Origin: Hyparrhenia diplandra
Lineage: Eukaryota; Streptophyta; Magnoliopsida; Poales; Poaceae
Length of the DNA stretch: 64,000 bases
Direction of reading: 5' to 3'
NCBI GenBank assembly: GCA_015847255.1
Contig: JADLZK010005792.1
Location: 1 to 64,000, forward strand
In this document: one piece after another, positions 25,701 through 35,433 of the stretch
Layout of the letters: each line of letters opens with the position of its first letter
Position numbering within the stretch: the stretch's first letter is position 1
Made by a program: the position numbers and the translations under genes
Notes under the pieces: generated by a model
Databases searched by the model: none
Seen by the model: the letters and a program-made list of their open reading frames with translations, nothing else
What the model was told of the DNA's origin: nothing

Positions 25701-27060
25701 ATGATGGGGCATTTTGCTTTGTTTTTTCTTGACAAATTAATAGTCCTTTTCTCATTGACATGCAGCTTATGAGAGTTTACGGTGCATTGATGTGGTCTCT
25801 TGGGAAAGTATTGAATACACCTGAGGTTTCACGTGTTTATATTGGGTAACTTCTGATACCTTGATCCTCTTTGTTTCACTATTTGATATTTTATTATAGA
25901 TTACATAAGATCTTCAAATTGTAACTTCAAAATTAGTACTAGTATTGAAGTTGTATTGATGTATTTCATTTACCCTACTAATACCCTACTAAAAAGCTTG
26001 ACTAGGGTATTACTGGATTTCTTTATTACTTAAACAATAGTATATTTGACTCTTGTTCTGGTAGTGACCTTAGATCATTCAAGTGACTTCAATATCTGTT
26101 TGTAGATCATTCAATGACAAACCAGTAAATGAATCAGCTGTTGGTCCACTTGGAAAGGAACTATTTGAGAGAGAGCAAGATGATCTCCTTTCTGATCTCA
26201 AAGATATCCCCAAGAAAGCATGTGACCGTCGGGTAAAATTTTTTCCATGTGTTTTCAGTCCTAACTTTTTAAAAAAAAAAATATTAACAGCAGATGTGTG
26301 CTTGCAGATCAATGAATTTGTTAAACGTGCTAGAGCTGCCAAGATCCATGCTTATATAATAGGCCATCTAAAGAAGGAGATGCCTACAATGATGGGCAAA
26401 GCAAAAGCGCAACAACGACTCATAGACAATCTGCCTGATGAGTTTGCAAAGGTAATTTTGAGGTTCTTAACTTCTTTAGTCGATATAGGATCATTGTAAG
26501 ATTGAAAAGCTGCATAGGTCCTTGCTTATGTTTGGAACTTAGGCTGGAAGCTTGTGTCTGTCAGGTTTCCTCTTACCACATGTTCTTTTTTTGTTTTTCT
26601 TTGTTGGTGTACCATGGCCCGCCTCATGGCCCTCATGGCTTGTTTCACCTAACCAGCGTGCACCTTAAGTTTCGATTGTGTTACTACTTTTGTGCATTCT
26701 AAAATAATGACAGTAAGAGCTGGTTGATTTTACCAATGGTGTGAATTCTGGGCTCTTCATGTTTCATTTAAGTTACACAGTTATCTCTCTTTTCTTTTTA
26801 CTGGATGCCATGTGAAGCATTCCCTTACATATAATTTTCATGCTCTAAGCAACAACTGCTGTCTGGTGGAATAGGTGCAACGGGAATACCACCTTCCAGC
26901 AGGAGATTTTCCTTACGTGGAGCACTTCAAAGAGGTCTTGAGTGGGTATAGCTTTGACAAGTTTGAGAAGGTCAAGCCGAAGATGATACAGGCTGTGGAT
27001 GATATGCTTGGATATGACATTCCAGAACTTCTCAAGAACTTCAGAAACCCATACGAGTGA
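16795..27060 (+). CDS. EHD: EH-domain-containing dynamin-like ATPase (EHD)
   Basis: Plant EHD proteins remodel endocytic membranes by ATP-driven oligomerisation. Sixteen exons are readable: 16795-16879, 16985-17064, 17182-17250, 17349-17406, 17488-17540, 17633-17673, 17748-17809, 18329-18441, 18627-18729, 18829-18868, 25210-25339, 25418-25667, 25766-25845, 26106-26232, 26308-26451 and 26875-27060 (stop TGA). The N-terminus is an EH domain with two EF-hand-like loops (DADGDGRITGPDAIKFF and DTRRQGYLGFPEFV). The ATPase domain shows the P-loop GQYSTGKTTF (about 18672), the DTPG switch motif (about 25440) and NKAD (about 25640). A helical C-terminal part ends FRNPYE. Having the EH domain at the N-terminus is the plant arrangement. 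Small frame breaks appear in exon 6 (near 17655), exon 8 (near 18433), the end of exon 11 and exon 12 (near 25528). Intron 10 (18869-25209) contains a copia element. Confidence 0.9.
19408..19912 (+). repeat. 5' LTR of copia element
   Basis: It begins TGTAAGACATAATC and ends GGGACCAACA. A 'gtgtataagtagg' stretch near 19672 is a plausible TATA-like promoter region. The near-identical partner is 24201-24700. Confidence 0.95.
19913..24200 (+). pseudogene. Copia gag-pol, multiply frame-broken
   Basis: This GC-rich internal region (4288 bp) was once one polyprotein. Recognisable pieces in order are: a gag CCHC zinc knuckle (C-x2-C-x4-H-x4-C pattern, about 20779-20823); the integrase N-terminal region (YGHLGFDA near 21410) and later integrase core fragments to about 22100; reverse transcriptase pieces around 22730-23300, including LDVKSAFLNGEL (about 22940) and a VDDF catalytic region (about 23200); RNase H with DIDGRRSTSG and STCEAEYVAA (about 23740-23870); and a terminal KHIDVKFHF/ADILTKSL segment (about 24010-24120). 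Many short deletions shift the frame, so the copy cannot encode a working polyprotein as written. Confidence 0.9.
24201..24700 (+). repeat. 3' LTR of copia element
   Basis: This is the partner of 19408-19912, preceded by the purine tract at about 24189-24197. It may supply a polyadenylation site inside EHD intron 10 because the element is in sense orientation. Confidence 0.95.
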
Positions 27061-27547
27061 ACCCATACAGGCGTTGAAAGATGGCTTTGATCTGCACCAG
27101 AATGAGGGATTGAGTGGGGGGCATGGATGGATACTGCCTTCCATAACTTCGGTATTGTCAGGCAACGTGAATCATCATGGTCAAGGTCCAGTGGGGCATT
27201 CATTGCCATCCATGCTTCATCATTGTTATATAACTTTATGCATAAGCATCATAGAGCCATTGCTCAAACTTCCACCAGTCATCTGGTCATGTAAAATCGA
27301 CTAAATAGTGATCTTAGCATTAAAGAATATACTGCGATGCTCATTGTTTCCTCAAATGAGTATTTATTATTTGTTTGGAACAGCTGGATAATGCAGTCCT
27401 GTCAATTATCAGCCCATAAAGCATATTTGGACCACCGATGGGTGTTGTCCTGACTCCTGAGATGAGAATGGCTCCTTGTTTTGCTTTTATGTGAATTTGT
27501 TCATGAATGTCATGTGTGGTGTGTGGCACTGCAAAATCCAATGATGC
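27061..27547 (+). other. EHD 3' UTR and flank
   Basis: This is sequence between the EHD stop and the next LTR element, with no second gene. It is likely 3' UTR for the first few hundred bases. No canonical AATAAA was identified with confidence. Confidence 0.5.
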
Positions 27548-27793
27548 TGTCATGGGCAGCCAGCAGGCTGCCATTGGTTCAATAAGCCCAAATATCATTA
27601 GCGGCCCAATAGGCCCAAGGATCATTAGCTTAGCTGCTAAGTTAGGGTTAGTCCCCTCTCTATATAAAGAGAGGCAGGTTTTTCATTTAGGATTAAGCAA
27701 TGAACAATGAAACAATTCTAGTCTCCCCTAATCTCTTAAGCTCTTGGCAAAGCATAAGGCCTAATTATCCTCAAACTATCCATCTACATTACA
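27548..27793 (+). repeat. 5' LTR (short-LTR element)
   Basis: 246 bp, starting TGTCATGGG and ending CTACATTACA. TATA-like CTATATAAAG near 27659. Confidence 0.85.
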
Positions 27794-28448
27794 CCCGGTA
27801 TCGAGAGTTCAGCGATCCTTTCTCCACGGCCGCTGCCAATCCTTTCACCACCGTTTCTTCCAAAAAAAAAAAAAAAAAAACTCGCTCCAGATCGGCGCTG
27901 CCACCGCCCCATTAGCGATCCGACCGTCGCGTAAATCATCGCCGTCGTTGATCCTCCGCCACCACCACCACCATCTCGCCCCGATCCATCCTCGCTGCAT
28001 CTCCACCACCTTGAAGCGCGCCGCTTCCCATCACCGCGTAGCCCAATCTAGCGCGGTAGCCGCTGACCCGGCCCGGCGAGTCACGCCACCGCGCCCCCAT
28101 CTTCGCCGCCACCCGGCAACCGGCACCCGCGCCACCACCACCACCACCGGGAGCCGTGCCGCCATCTCCGCAGCCGTCCGCGACCACACTGCTCCGCGCC
28201 ATCCGCCTGACGCCGGGCCGATCGCGGCCATCGCGCCCTCGCCGAGCGCGATCCCCCCTGCCCGGCTCCGTAGCGGGACCTCCGCGGTCGCGATCCGCTC
28301 GACGCCAGCGATGTCCGCTTGTCCGCTCGCTCACCGGCAGCGCGCGATCCACTCCAGCGCCTCTGCCGCGATCTGTGATCCGCGTGCCCCGCGCCTCACG
28401 AGCGTTCTGCTCGCCCTCCACCTGCGTGGGTCTTCTCCACGCTGCCGC

Positions 28449-31349
28449 TGTAAGGTCCTAGATGGCTAGAGGGGGGGTGAATAGCCTATAAAAATTTTCT
28501 ACAAACTCACTAAACAAACCGGTTAGTATAACAAATGGCGAATAAGCGGTTTACACTAGCTCTAGTGGTCTTGCAAGCCTTCTAGTGACAAGACTAAATA
28601 TTTCTATGATCTCTAAGTCACACAAAGTCTATGTCACTACTCTATCTAGTGAGCAATCCTAATATGGTCCTTATGCTAGCAAGAACAACTACACAAGGCA
28701 AGAGTTAGCTCTCTACCAAAGTAAACTAGGAAGGTAAATACAAGAGTAAGAGCGATATACCAACTCGTAGAGGATGTCAACCAATCACCGGGAACAATAT
28801 GAACAATCAATCACACGAAGGTGATGATCCACACGTCGAGACAATGAACAAGTCGATTTGTTCACCCGGAGTTCGCTTGTACACCGACAAGTTACTCTTC
28901 GGTTGTGCCGACCAACACAAGGATGGTGTTTGAGCTAGGCGGTGCCCTTGCTAGCCTCAACACACCACTCAACAAGTGTGGTACCCAAGACACGAGCAAT
29001 GTATTCCTTGCACTTTGTCTTCCCGACGAGGAGTACGTAATCCTCTCACAAATCAACCGGAGGTGGCCAAGAAACAATCACCTCTTCTTGCCAACAACTC
29101 CACCAATCCTCCAAGCCGGCTAGGAGCGGTGTCTCCAAGAGAAACAAGAAACCAACCGGCTCACAACGATCCCCAAGTGCCTCTAGAAGCAAGAACTCGA
29201 TGCAATGCACTAGGATCAACTCTTCTCTCAAGAATGAAGCTCAAATCAAAAATGAGAGAGGAGGGAGGCTTGCTTGCTTGCTCAAAGGTGTTAGGAATGA
29301 TTCAAATGTCCAAGAGAGAGAGCAAGAGGCAGCCAAGGGGGTATAAATAGGCCACACCACGAAATGTGGCCGTTGGGGAGAAAGCCACGCCAGCGGCTGA
29401 CCGATAAGACCGGCCAGGACTCACCGGTGAGTCCGGTCGGTGGGTCCGGTCACAAATGAAGATCTCTAGATTGGTTTTGGCTAATTGATGACATCCTTAG
29501 GACTAATCTCTCTATGCTAAGTGTTGTGTTAGTTGGAGATTGGTCAAGCCAAGGACGATGCATGGTGGTCATGGTGGATGGATCGAGATGATTCAAATGA
29601 TGATCAAGTGCATGACTTGGAGTGGATGGTGGATCAAAATGGGCTCAAGGCAAAGGTATATCCATAGGGCCATTTTGATTTTACACTCAAGACACCATAG
29701 AGGGTGTGAGTGATTATAGGATCGATAAGCCGTACTATAAAGAGGGAAAACTTTTCATTACATATCGGTCCTCATGTGCCTCTAGGTTCAAAATCATTTG
29801 CATGCATTCTAACCTAGAGAGCTAACCCAACCTTCGAAATTGATTGTGAAAATGCTAACACACGAGCACATGGTGATGTACACATGGTGGTGTTGGCACA
29901 TTTCTTGGCGGTGATGGTTGCGGGGTTGAGATGGGTTTGGGTACCGCTCGAACTTGCGAGGGGGATTCGGGCGCTTTTGAGAAAATGAAACGTCTATTTT
30001 CTATTGCGCCGAATGCATCGTGGTGGTAAAAACATGCTAGTCCTTGTTCTCAAGTTGGTACACTTGGTGGATAGCATGTTGGAGCAAAGGCGGCGAAGGA
30101 ACGACGAAAATTAGCGGCTACGTGGCGGCGGGGACGCGGTGGCCGGACCCGCGGCCGGACGCGCGCCGGCCGGGCGCTCCGGTGGGTGCGTCCCTGGCGA
30201 GCATGTTTTCGGGGGTTCGGCCGAGGGGCGGCCGGCCTGCCGGCCGGATGCTTCGGTCTTGGCCGAGCACCGTCGGACAGGCGACCGGACCCGCTCAGCG
30301 GCGGTCGGCCGGTTCGGGTTGGGGTTGTCGGTTGTGGCCAGGGACCCAGGACTCGCTGGTGAGTCCGTCAAGGCGTCCGGTCAGGGCGATTTGTGTGTGA
30401 TTTGCACCCCAACGGCCACATTTCGTGGTGGGGGGTATTTATACCCCTTTGGCCGGTTCTAGGAGGTCGCTTGGTCATTTTGAATCAATCCTAACACCTC
30501 TAGAGCTGAAAGCACTCATCCTCCTCCTCACTCCTTTGCTTGAGAGCATCCATTCTAGTGAGTTGAGGTGATTCAAGTGCACTTTGCTTTGATCATTGCA
30601 TCTAGTGGCACTTGTGGATCGTTGTGAGCGGTGGTTTTCTTGTTGCTCTTGAGAGCACCACTCCTAGCCGGCTTGGTGATTGGTGGAGGCGTTGGCAAGA
30701 GTTGGTGATTGTTCTTGGCCACCTCGGTGATTTGTGAGAGGGCCGTGCATCCTCGTCGGGACGACGAATTGCAAGATAATACATTGCTCGTGTCGGTGAG
30801 TACCTCTCATTTGCTTTGGGTGCGGTAAGCCTAAAGGCATTTGGCTTGGAGTGAGCTCCACACCGACCCACACGTGAGAAGGTCGACACAACGGAGACGT
30901 AGCTTGACGGGTGCTCAAGTGAACTTCGGGATAAATCATTGTCTCCACTTGTCTCTTGTTGTCCCTTGGTGATTGGCTTAGCGTTTTGGTTATCTCATTG
31001 TGTCATCTTGGTGATTGGATTGACTAGCCTCGACACATTTTTGTGGTATAACTCTTCTACACTCTTGCATTACTTTCATAGATAGTGTAGTTTGAGTAGC
31101 CTTGCTAGTTGCTTAGCCTTGTTTAGAGTAATCTAGCTTGTTCACCTAGTTGGTAAAGTAGCGACTTAGCCTTTGTGTGTGAACTAGAGATCATAGCAAC
31201 TAGAATTGTCAATAGGAGGCTTGCCGACAAGTAGAGCTAGAGCAAACGCGTTTATCGCCTTTTGTTATTCTAACAAGTTTGTCTAGTGTTTTGTAGAAAT
31301 TTTTATTAGGCTATTCACCTTCCCTCTAGCCATTTAGGACCTTTCAACA
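28449..31349. repeat. Inverted-repeat pair A (~1 kb arms)
   Basis: The left arm is about 28449-29455 and starts TGTAAGGTCCTAGATGGCTA. The right arm, about 30310-31349, is its inverse and ends TAGCCATTTAGGACCTTTCAACA. Matching blocks run all through the arms: the region with 'gaatagcctat' near the tips, the CCGGAGGTGGCCAAGAA/TTCTTGGCCACCTCGG block, and the block beside 'aaatgtggccgttggg'. No transposase is seen. The TG...CA termini could be retroelement ends or TIR ends; I could not assign a superfamily or find a convincing TSD. Confidence 0.8.
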
Positions 31350-32066
31350 ACCGACACGACCCAAGCGATTACGGACCCCGCCCTTGGGCGCGCCGGTCGC
31401 GCGTCCGTTCGGTTTTCCTGGTCGCACCGGAAGCATCCCGTCGGTAGCGTCCCCGGACCCTCGGCTTAAAGCTCCAAAACATGCTCTCTGGAATTTTGAC
31501 CCGGACCGCACACCGGTGCGTCCGGTCACTTTCTCCGACTTCCGGTCCGCGTCCGGTAACGCGCTGGCTGCGAAAATCCGTCGTTTCGTCGTCGTTCTTC
31601 GCCTTTGCTCCAAACCAACTTCCGTCACTTGTTTCTTGTTGCGACACGTCGAAGAACACCTCGACACCATGTGTTAGCATTTTTGGCTATTTTCACCAAG
31701 TGCGGAGTTAGCTCTTTAGGTTAGAATGCATGCATATGAATTTTGAACCTAAAGGCACATGAGGACCGATATATGTACGATAAGTTTCCCTCTTTATAGT
31801 ACGGCTTATCGATCTTATAACCACCCACACCCTCTATGGTGTCTTGGGTGTGAAATCAAAAGCCCCCGTGGTTATACCTTTGCCTTGGGGACAATTGATC
31901 TCGAAACTCCACCGAGTTGCATGCTTGATCATCTTTTGGATCACCTCGATCCCTCATCCATGATCACACACCAACTCAGGCACGACCAATCTCAATCTAG
32001 TCAAACACTTAGCAAGATTAGTCCTTAGGTGTCACTAATTATCCAAAAACCAAACAAAGAGATCTT
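29457..32066. repeat. Inverted-repeat pair B, interlocked with pair A
   Basis: The left arm, about 29457-30100, starts near GAAGATCTCTAGATTGGTTT. The right arm, about 31360-32066, is its inverse and ends near AACCAAACAAAGAGATCTTG. Shared inverted blocks include 'ggtcctcatgtgcctctagg' (about 29769) against 'cctaaaggcacatgaggacc' (about 31747), and the 'actataaagaggg'/'ccctctttatagt' pair. The order along the DNA is A-left, B-left, A-right, B-right, so neither pair is simply nested in the other. Confidence 0.75.
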
Positions 32067-33152
32067 GACCCGCCGGGTCTTCTCCGCGTCGGCCGTGCGC
32101 GCCATCTGCGCGGCTACGCTTTCCGTCTGCCGTCCGCGCGACTCCTGCGGGGCGAGCGGATCACGACCCTCCACATCCATACGCCAAGCTGCGCCCCATT
32201 CTTCATCGAAGCCGCCGCCGTGACCGGCCACCGCCTCGATGGATTTTCGCTTGATTTGATGGGACCTCGATCCGGTGGCCTTCATCGACCCGGTCGCGAG
32301 CTCTACTTCCGCCCGGGGAGCGCATCATGGTGGAAGAACAGTATGGCTGGCTTCCCGCAATTTGAAAGGCGGCGCGAGTTTGGTTCCGCGAGTCGACGAT
32401 GGACCGGCGTGGTGTCGGCTTCCATGAGCTCTTGCTCTGGCGTTTCAATCCGCCCGGGTGCCCCAACTTTGCTTCCTCGGGTATCGCGGTGTCGACAACT
32501 CCCTCCGCATCCTTGGTGATGTTTCTACACCGCGGTGGATCGCATCAAGGAGATGCTCAAGCGATGAAGGGACCGTGAGCATGACGGTATGCGCCTCGGG
32601 CGCGGCAACGGGGGGGACTTGTACGCCTTACCGCGGCGTAGGCTCTTCATGCGGCAAAAGCATCGGACAAGCGGCGGTGCGACTACAAGGCTGCGAGGGG
32701 CGAGGGGTTTCCTTGTCCGGCGTGTGAAGTGCGGAAGATCGCATGCTCCTCGGCTCCTCGTCGTCGTGCGTGCTCACCACCTCGGCCTCAACCATCCGTC
32801 TGCTTTGCTCCAAGTGAAGGGAGGTCCAAATATGGGCACTTCCACTCGGCGAACTAGCGGCACCTTCCAAAGATCGGGCATCACTGGCTATGGCCGCCTC
32901 ACGCATCCTTGTTCCCGCCATGGTGCTAGTCGAGCTCCAATGCCGAAAGGGTGGTTTAAGCTCCACCCTTCGACCCCAATGAAGCCCGGAGGTGCTCTTC
33001 CCATGGGATCCCGGTGGACATAAATTATTTCATATTCTAGTCTTTAATAATGTGAGGTAAGCCGAGATGTAAAGGCTTAACCCTAGGTCGCGTCGAATAG
33101 GTCCACGGCGCCTATCGGCTTCGAGGACGATTTGGGTCTCAAGTGGGGGAGA
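32067..33152 (+). other. Internal remnant of short-LTR element
   Basis: This GC-rich sequence between the inverted repeats and the 3' LTR has several open stretches but no protein domain I recognise. It may be degenerate gag-like coding sequence. It ends with the purine tract. Confidence 0.4.
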
Positions 33153-33404
33153 TATCATGGCAGCCGCCGGTCGCCACCGGGTTCAATAAGCCCAAATATC
33201 ATTAGCGGCCCAATAGACCCAAGGATCATTAGCTTAGCCGCTAAGTTAGGGTTAGTCCCTCTCTATATAAAGAGAGACGGGTTTGTCATTTAGGATTAAG
33301 CAATGAACAATGAAACAATTCTAGTCTCCCCAATCTCTTAAGGTCTTGGCAAAGCATAAGGCCTAATTATCCCCAAACTATCCAAACTATCCATCTACAT
33401 TATG
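33153..33404 (+). repeat. 3' LTR (short-LTR element)
   Basis: 252 bp partner of 27548-27793; it carries a duplicated 'ccaaactat' near its end that the 5' LTR lacks. Confidence 0.85.
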
Positions 33405-33609
33405 GATGCAAATCCATGTGAGATTGGAGAACACTGTTGTTTTTCTGTCTTTGTCTAATAAGCATTACAATAACATGTAGATTCGCATGAACAAGAAAAG
33501 GATCCATGTAAATTTTCCTAAATTTGGAGTACAAGTCACACGGAACAACATGCCCAAGCGGTCTTTTCTTTTCCCAGAAAGCCCGATGCAACCACTCATA
33601 GATTACTCG

Positions 33610-33816
33610 GGGCACTCACAATGCGAGACTCTACCATAGAGTCTAAGTACATTTATTATCTTCATATTTATTATAATTTATTGATGCGGCCCGACATGGC
33701 GTATATCTATGGAAAGAGAGATAGGAAAAAACAAAAAGTCTTAAGACTCCAAGTCCAAGATATTCGAGATAATAAATAGTCTTAGACTCTATGATAGAGT
33801 CGCATTGTGAGTGCCC
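33610..33816. mobile_element. MITE with GGGCACTCACAATGCG termini
   Basis: About 207 bp with inverted ends: left 'gggcactcacaatgcgagac', right the inverse ending 'cgcattgtgagtgccc'. The inverted match continues over 'tagagtctaag'. I see no clear target duplication, so the superfamily is not assigned. Confidence 0.75.
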
Positions 33817-34139
33817 TTATGTAAATGAAGCATTACACTCTATCTCTATAAACACATTTTAAAGTTTAAAATAAAGTATAAATCTCGAGATTGAAGAAGT
33901 TTACATTGACACGTCTTACTATTGACAAACTATGTTTGTGCATCTAAAATTCAGCATAAATTAAAAAACTTCGACCCACGGGACTAAGACTAGCCCAGGC
34001 ATTTTTGCTTAAGAAGAAAAACCTTCTCATGCTGGTCGAGAAAACCCATCAGAACCTGCCCCACCACGACACAAGGGCACCATTACCCGGGTGAAGCGTG
34101 CAGGGACCACGTGCTTTGGCCATGGGGACGACGAGGAGA

Positions 34140-34250
34140 TTTTTAAAACGGTCGAAATTTCGAAAATTGGCTCCCCCGCGGTCGAACCCGGGACTTGTGG
34201 AGTGCCTCGGAGTGGCTCTAACCATTGGGGTAGAGGCTCTTTGGCAAATT
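34140..34250 (-). repeat. tRNA-like / SINE-like remnant
   Basis: On the minus strand an A-box-like AATGGTTAGAGCC (34226-34214) is followed about 25 bases later by a B-box-like GGGTTCGACC (34189-34180). That is the spacing of an internal RNA polymerase III promoter. No cloverleaf with a full acceptor stem could be drawn, so a tRNA-derived SINE head or a tRNA pseudogene is more likely than a working tRNA. Confidence 0.4.
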
Positions 34251-34402
34251 CAGCATAAATTACATTTATGTATCTAAAAATCGAACATAAATTTGTCTTT
34301 TGGCGTGATCGTGTATGATTTATTTATAACGGACTAAATTTTCTGCAATTTGGGGATGAGATACATCCCAGAATCATGAGCAAAGCTAGTCTATACAAGC
34401 TA

Positions 34403-34638
34403 CTCCTCCGTCATTTGAGTTTGTCACGCGGATTCGTGCCATCTTCTTCGATCTTCGTCTTATTCAAAAATTTTGCACAAATATAATTTATTTTGTTCTG
34501 ATTTATTTTATCAATGAAGATCTTGAATATTGATTAATTTATTTTATGATTTACGTAAATATTTTTGAATAAGACGGATGGTGGCTTGTGAAGTTCAAAA
34601 GCTCAAAAACTTATTTAACTCATGTGGGACAGAGGGAG
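34403..34638. mobile_element. Stowaway-like MITE
   Basis: 236 bp, flanked by TA dinucleotides (34401-34402 and 34639-34640). The left end is CTCCTCCGTC and the right end is GACAGAGGGAG, the inverse of the Stowaway CTCCCTCYGTC consensus. It lies upstream of the GT43 gene. Confidence 0.8.
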
Positions 34639-34640
34639 TA

Positions 34641-35433
34641 CTCTGTACAAACATGGCTTCTTTAGTCCTTTCTTCGGGACAAAAGCCCTGAACCGACGCT
34701 AAGCGCGGAAGTCAAACGCAGCTGGCACAAACCTGAGTCCCGCCGACGCCGGCAGCTGCCTCTCTCAAGTCTCAATAATTGAAAACGTGACAAACACAAA
34801 CCACTACCACCACACCTCTAAAAAAACGAAGCAAAATTTATGTTTTTGAACTAAAAACCCCGAGAATGACGACACAGGACACGGAGACACGCCGTCACCG
34901 AACGCGCAAGTGTCTCCGGCGACCGACCGACCGACCCGCGGCCTGGTCCAGCAGTATTCCTCCAGTCCAACCCGTCTCCGCGCCGCCGACCCCGTCCGCG
35001 GCCCGCGGGTTCGGCGTCCGGCATCCGGCGCCCCCACCTCCTCACCGAACTCCCCAACCCGATTCCCCGTCCTCGCCCCGCACGCGCTTGCGCCTTTGGC
35101 TTCTTCGCGGCTCCAGCCAGCCAGCGACCCCGTCCCCGTCGGGCACCAACCCATCCCAACGCTCTCCTCCTCCTCCTCCGCTTCCTTTTCCTCTGCTGCT
35201 GCCCAACAATTGATAGCTCACCTCACCTCCGCACCCGCTGTTTTCGTGCACCGCACTTCACCCCCACCAACCTCTCCCCCTCAAAAACTATCCACCCCAC
35301 CTCTACCCGCCGTCCGACAAGCGCGATCGATTGATCGATTCGGTTCGAGCCCACCGGAGGAGGAGGGAGCGCCAGGCGGCGGCGGGGGCAACCCACCAGG
35401 GTCCGCCCACCAGATCCGGCCGGCAGGGCGGCT
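34641..35433 (+). promoter_or_regulatory. IRX14-like gene 5' flank / 5' UTR
   Basis: This is GC-rich, C/T-rich sequence immediately upstream of the ATGATG at 35434, typical of a grass 5' UTR and proximal promoter. Several open frames here lack similarity to known proteins. I see no certain TATA box. Confidence 0.45.

Larger units (their letters stand above)
27548..33404 (+). mobile_element. LTR retroelement with ~250 bp LTRs, rearranged internally
   Basis: The 5' LTR (27548-27793) and 3' LTR (33153-33404) share nearly their whole length, including 'attagcggcccaata', a TATA-like 'ctatataaagaga' and 'ggattaagcaatgaacaatg'. Flanking 5 bp repeats 'gatgc' occur at 27543-27547 and 33405-33409. A 'ggtatcgag' primer-site-like sequence follows the 5' LTR and a purine tract 'aagtgggggaga' (33141-33152) precedes the 3' LTR. 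No pol domain is recognisable in the internal region, so this is a non-autonomous or gutted element. It contains the interlocking inverted repeats at 28449-32066. The 3' LTR start is TA rather than TG, and the 3' terminal base pair also differs. Confidence 0.85.

Noticed and set aside
27936..28469. Long frames on both strands after the 5' LTR of the short-LTR element
   Set aside because: Low-complexity Arg/Ala/Pro or Gly/Arg composition in both directions; no retroelement or host domain recognised.
28449..31349. Calling pair A a CACTA or Mutator transposon
   Set aside because: Ends do not start CACTA or GAG/GGG and no 3 bp or 9 bp duplication was found; left unassigned.
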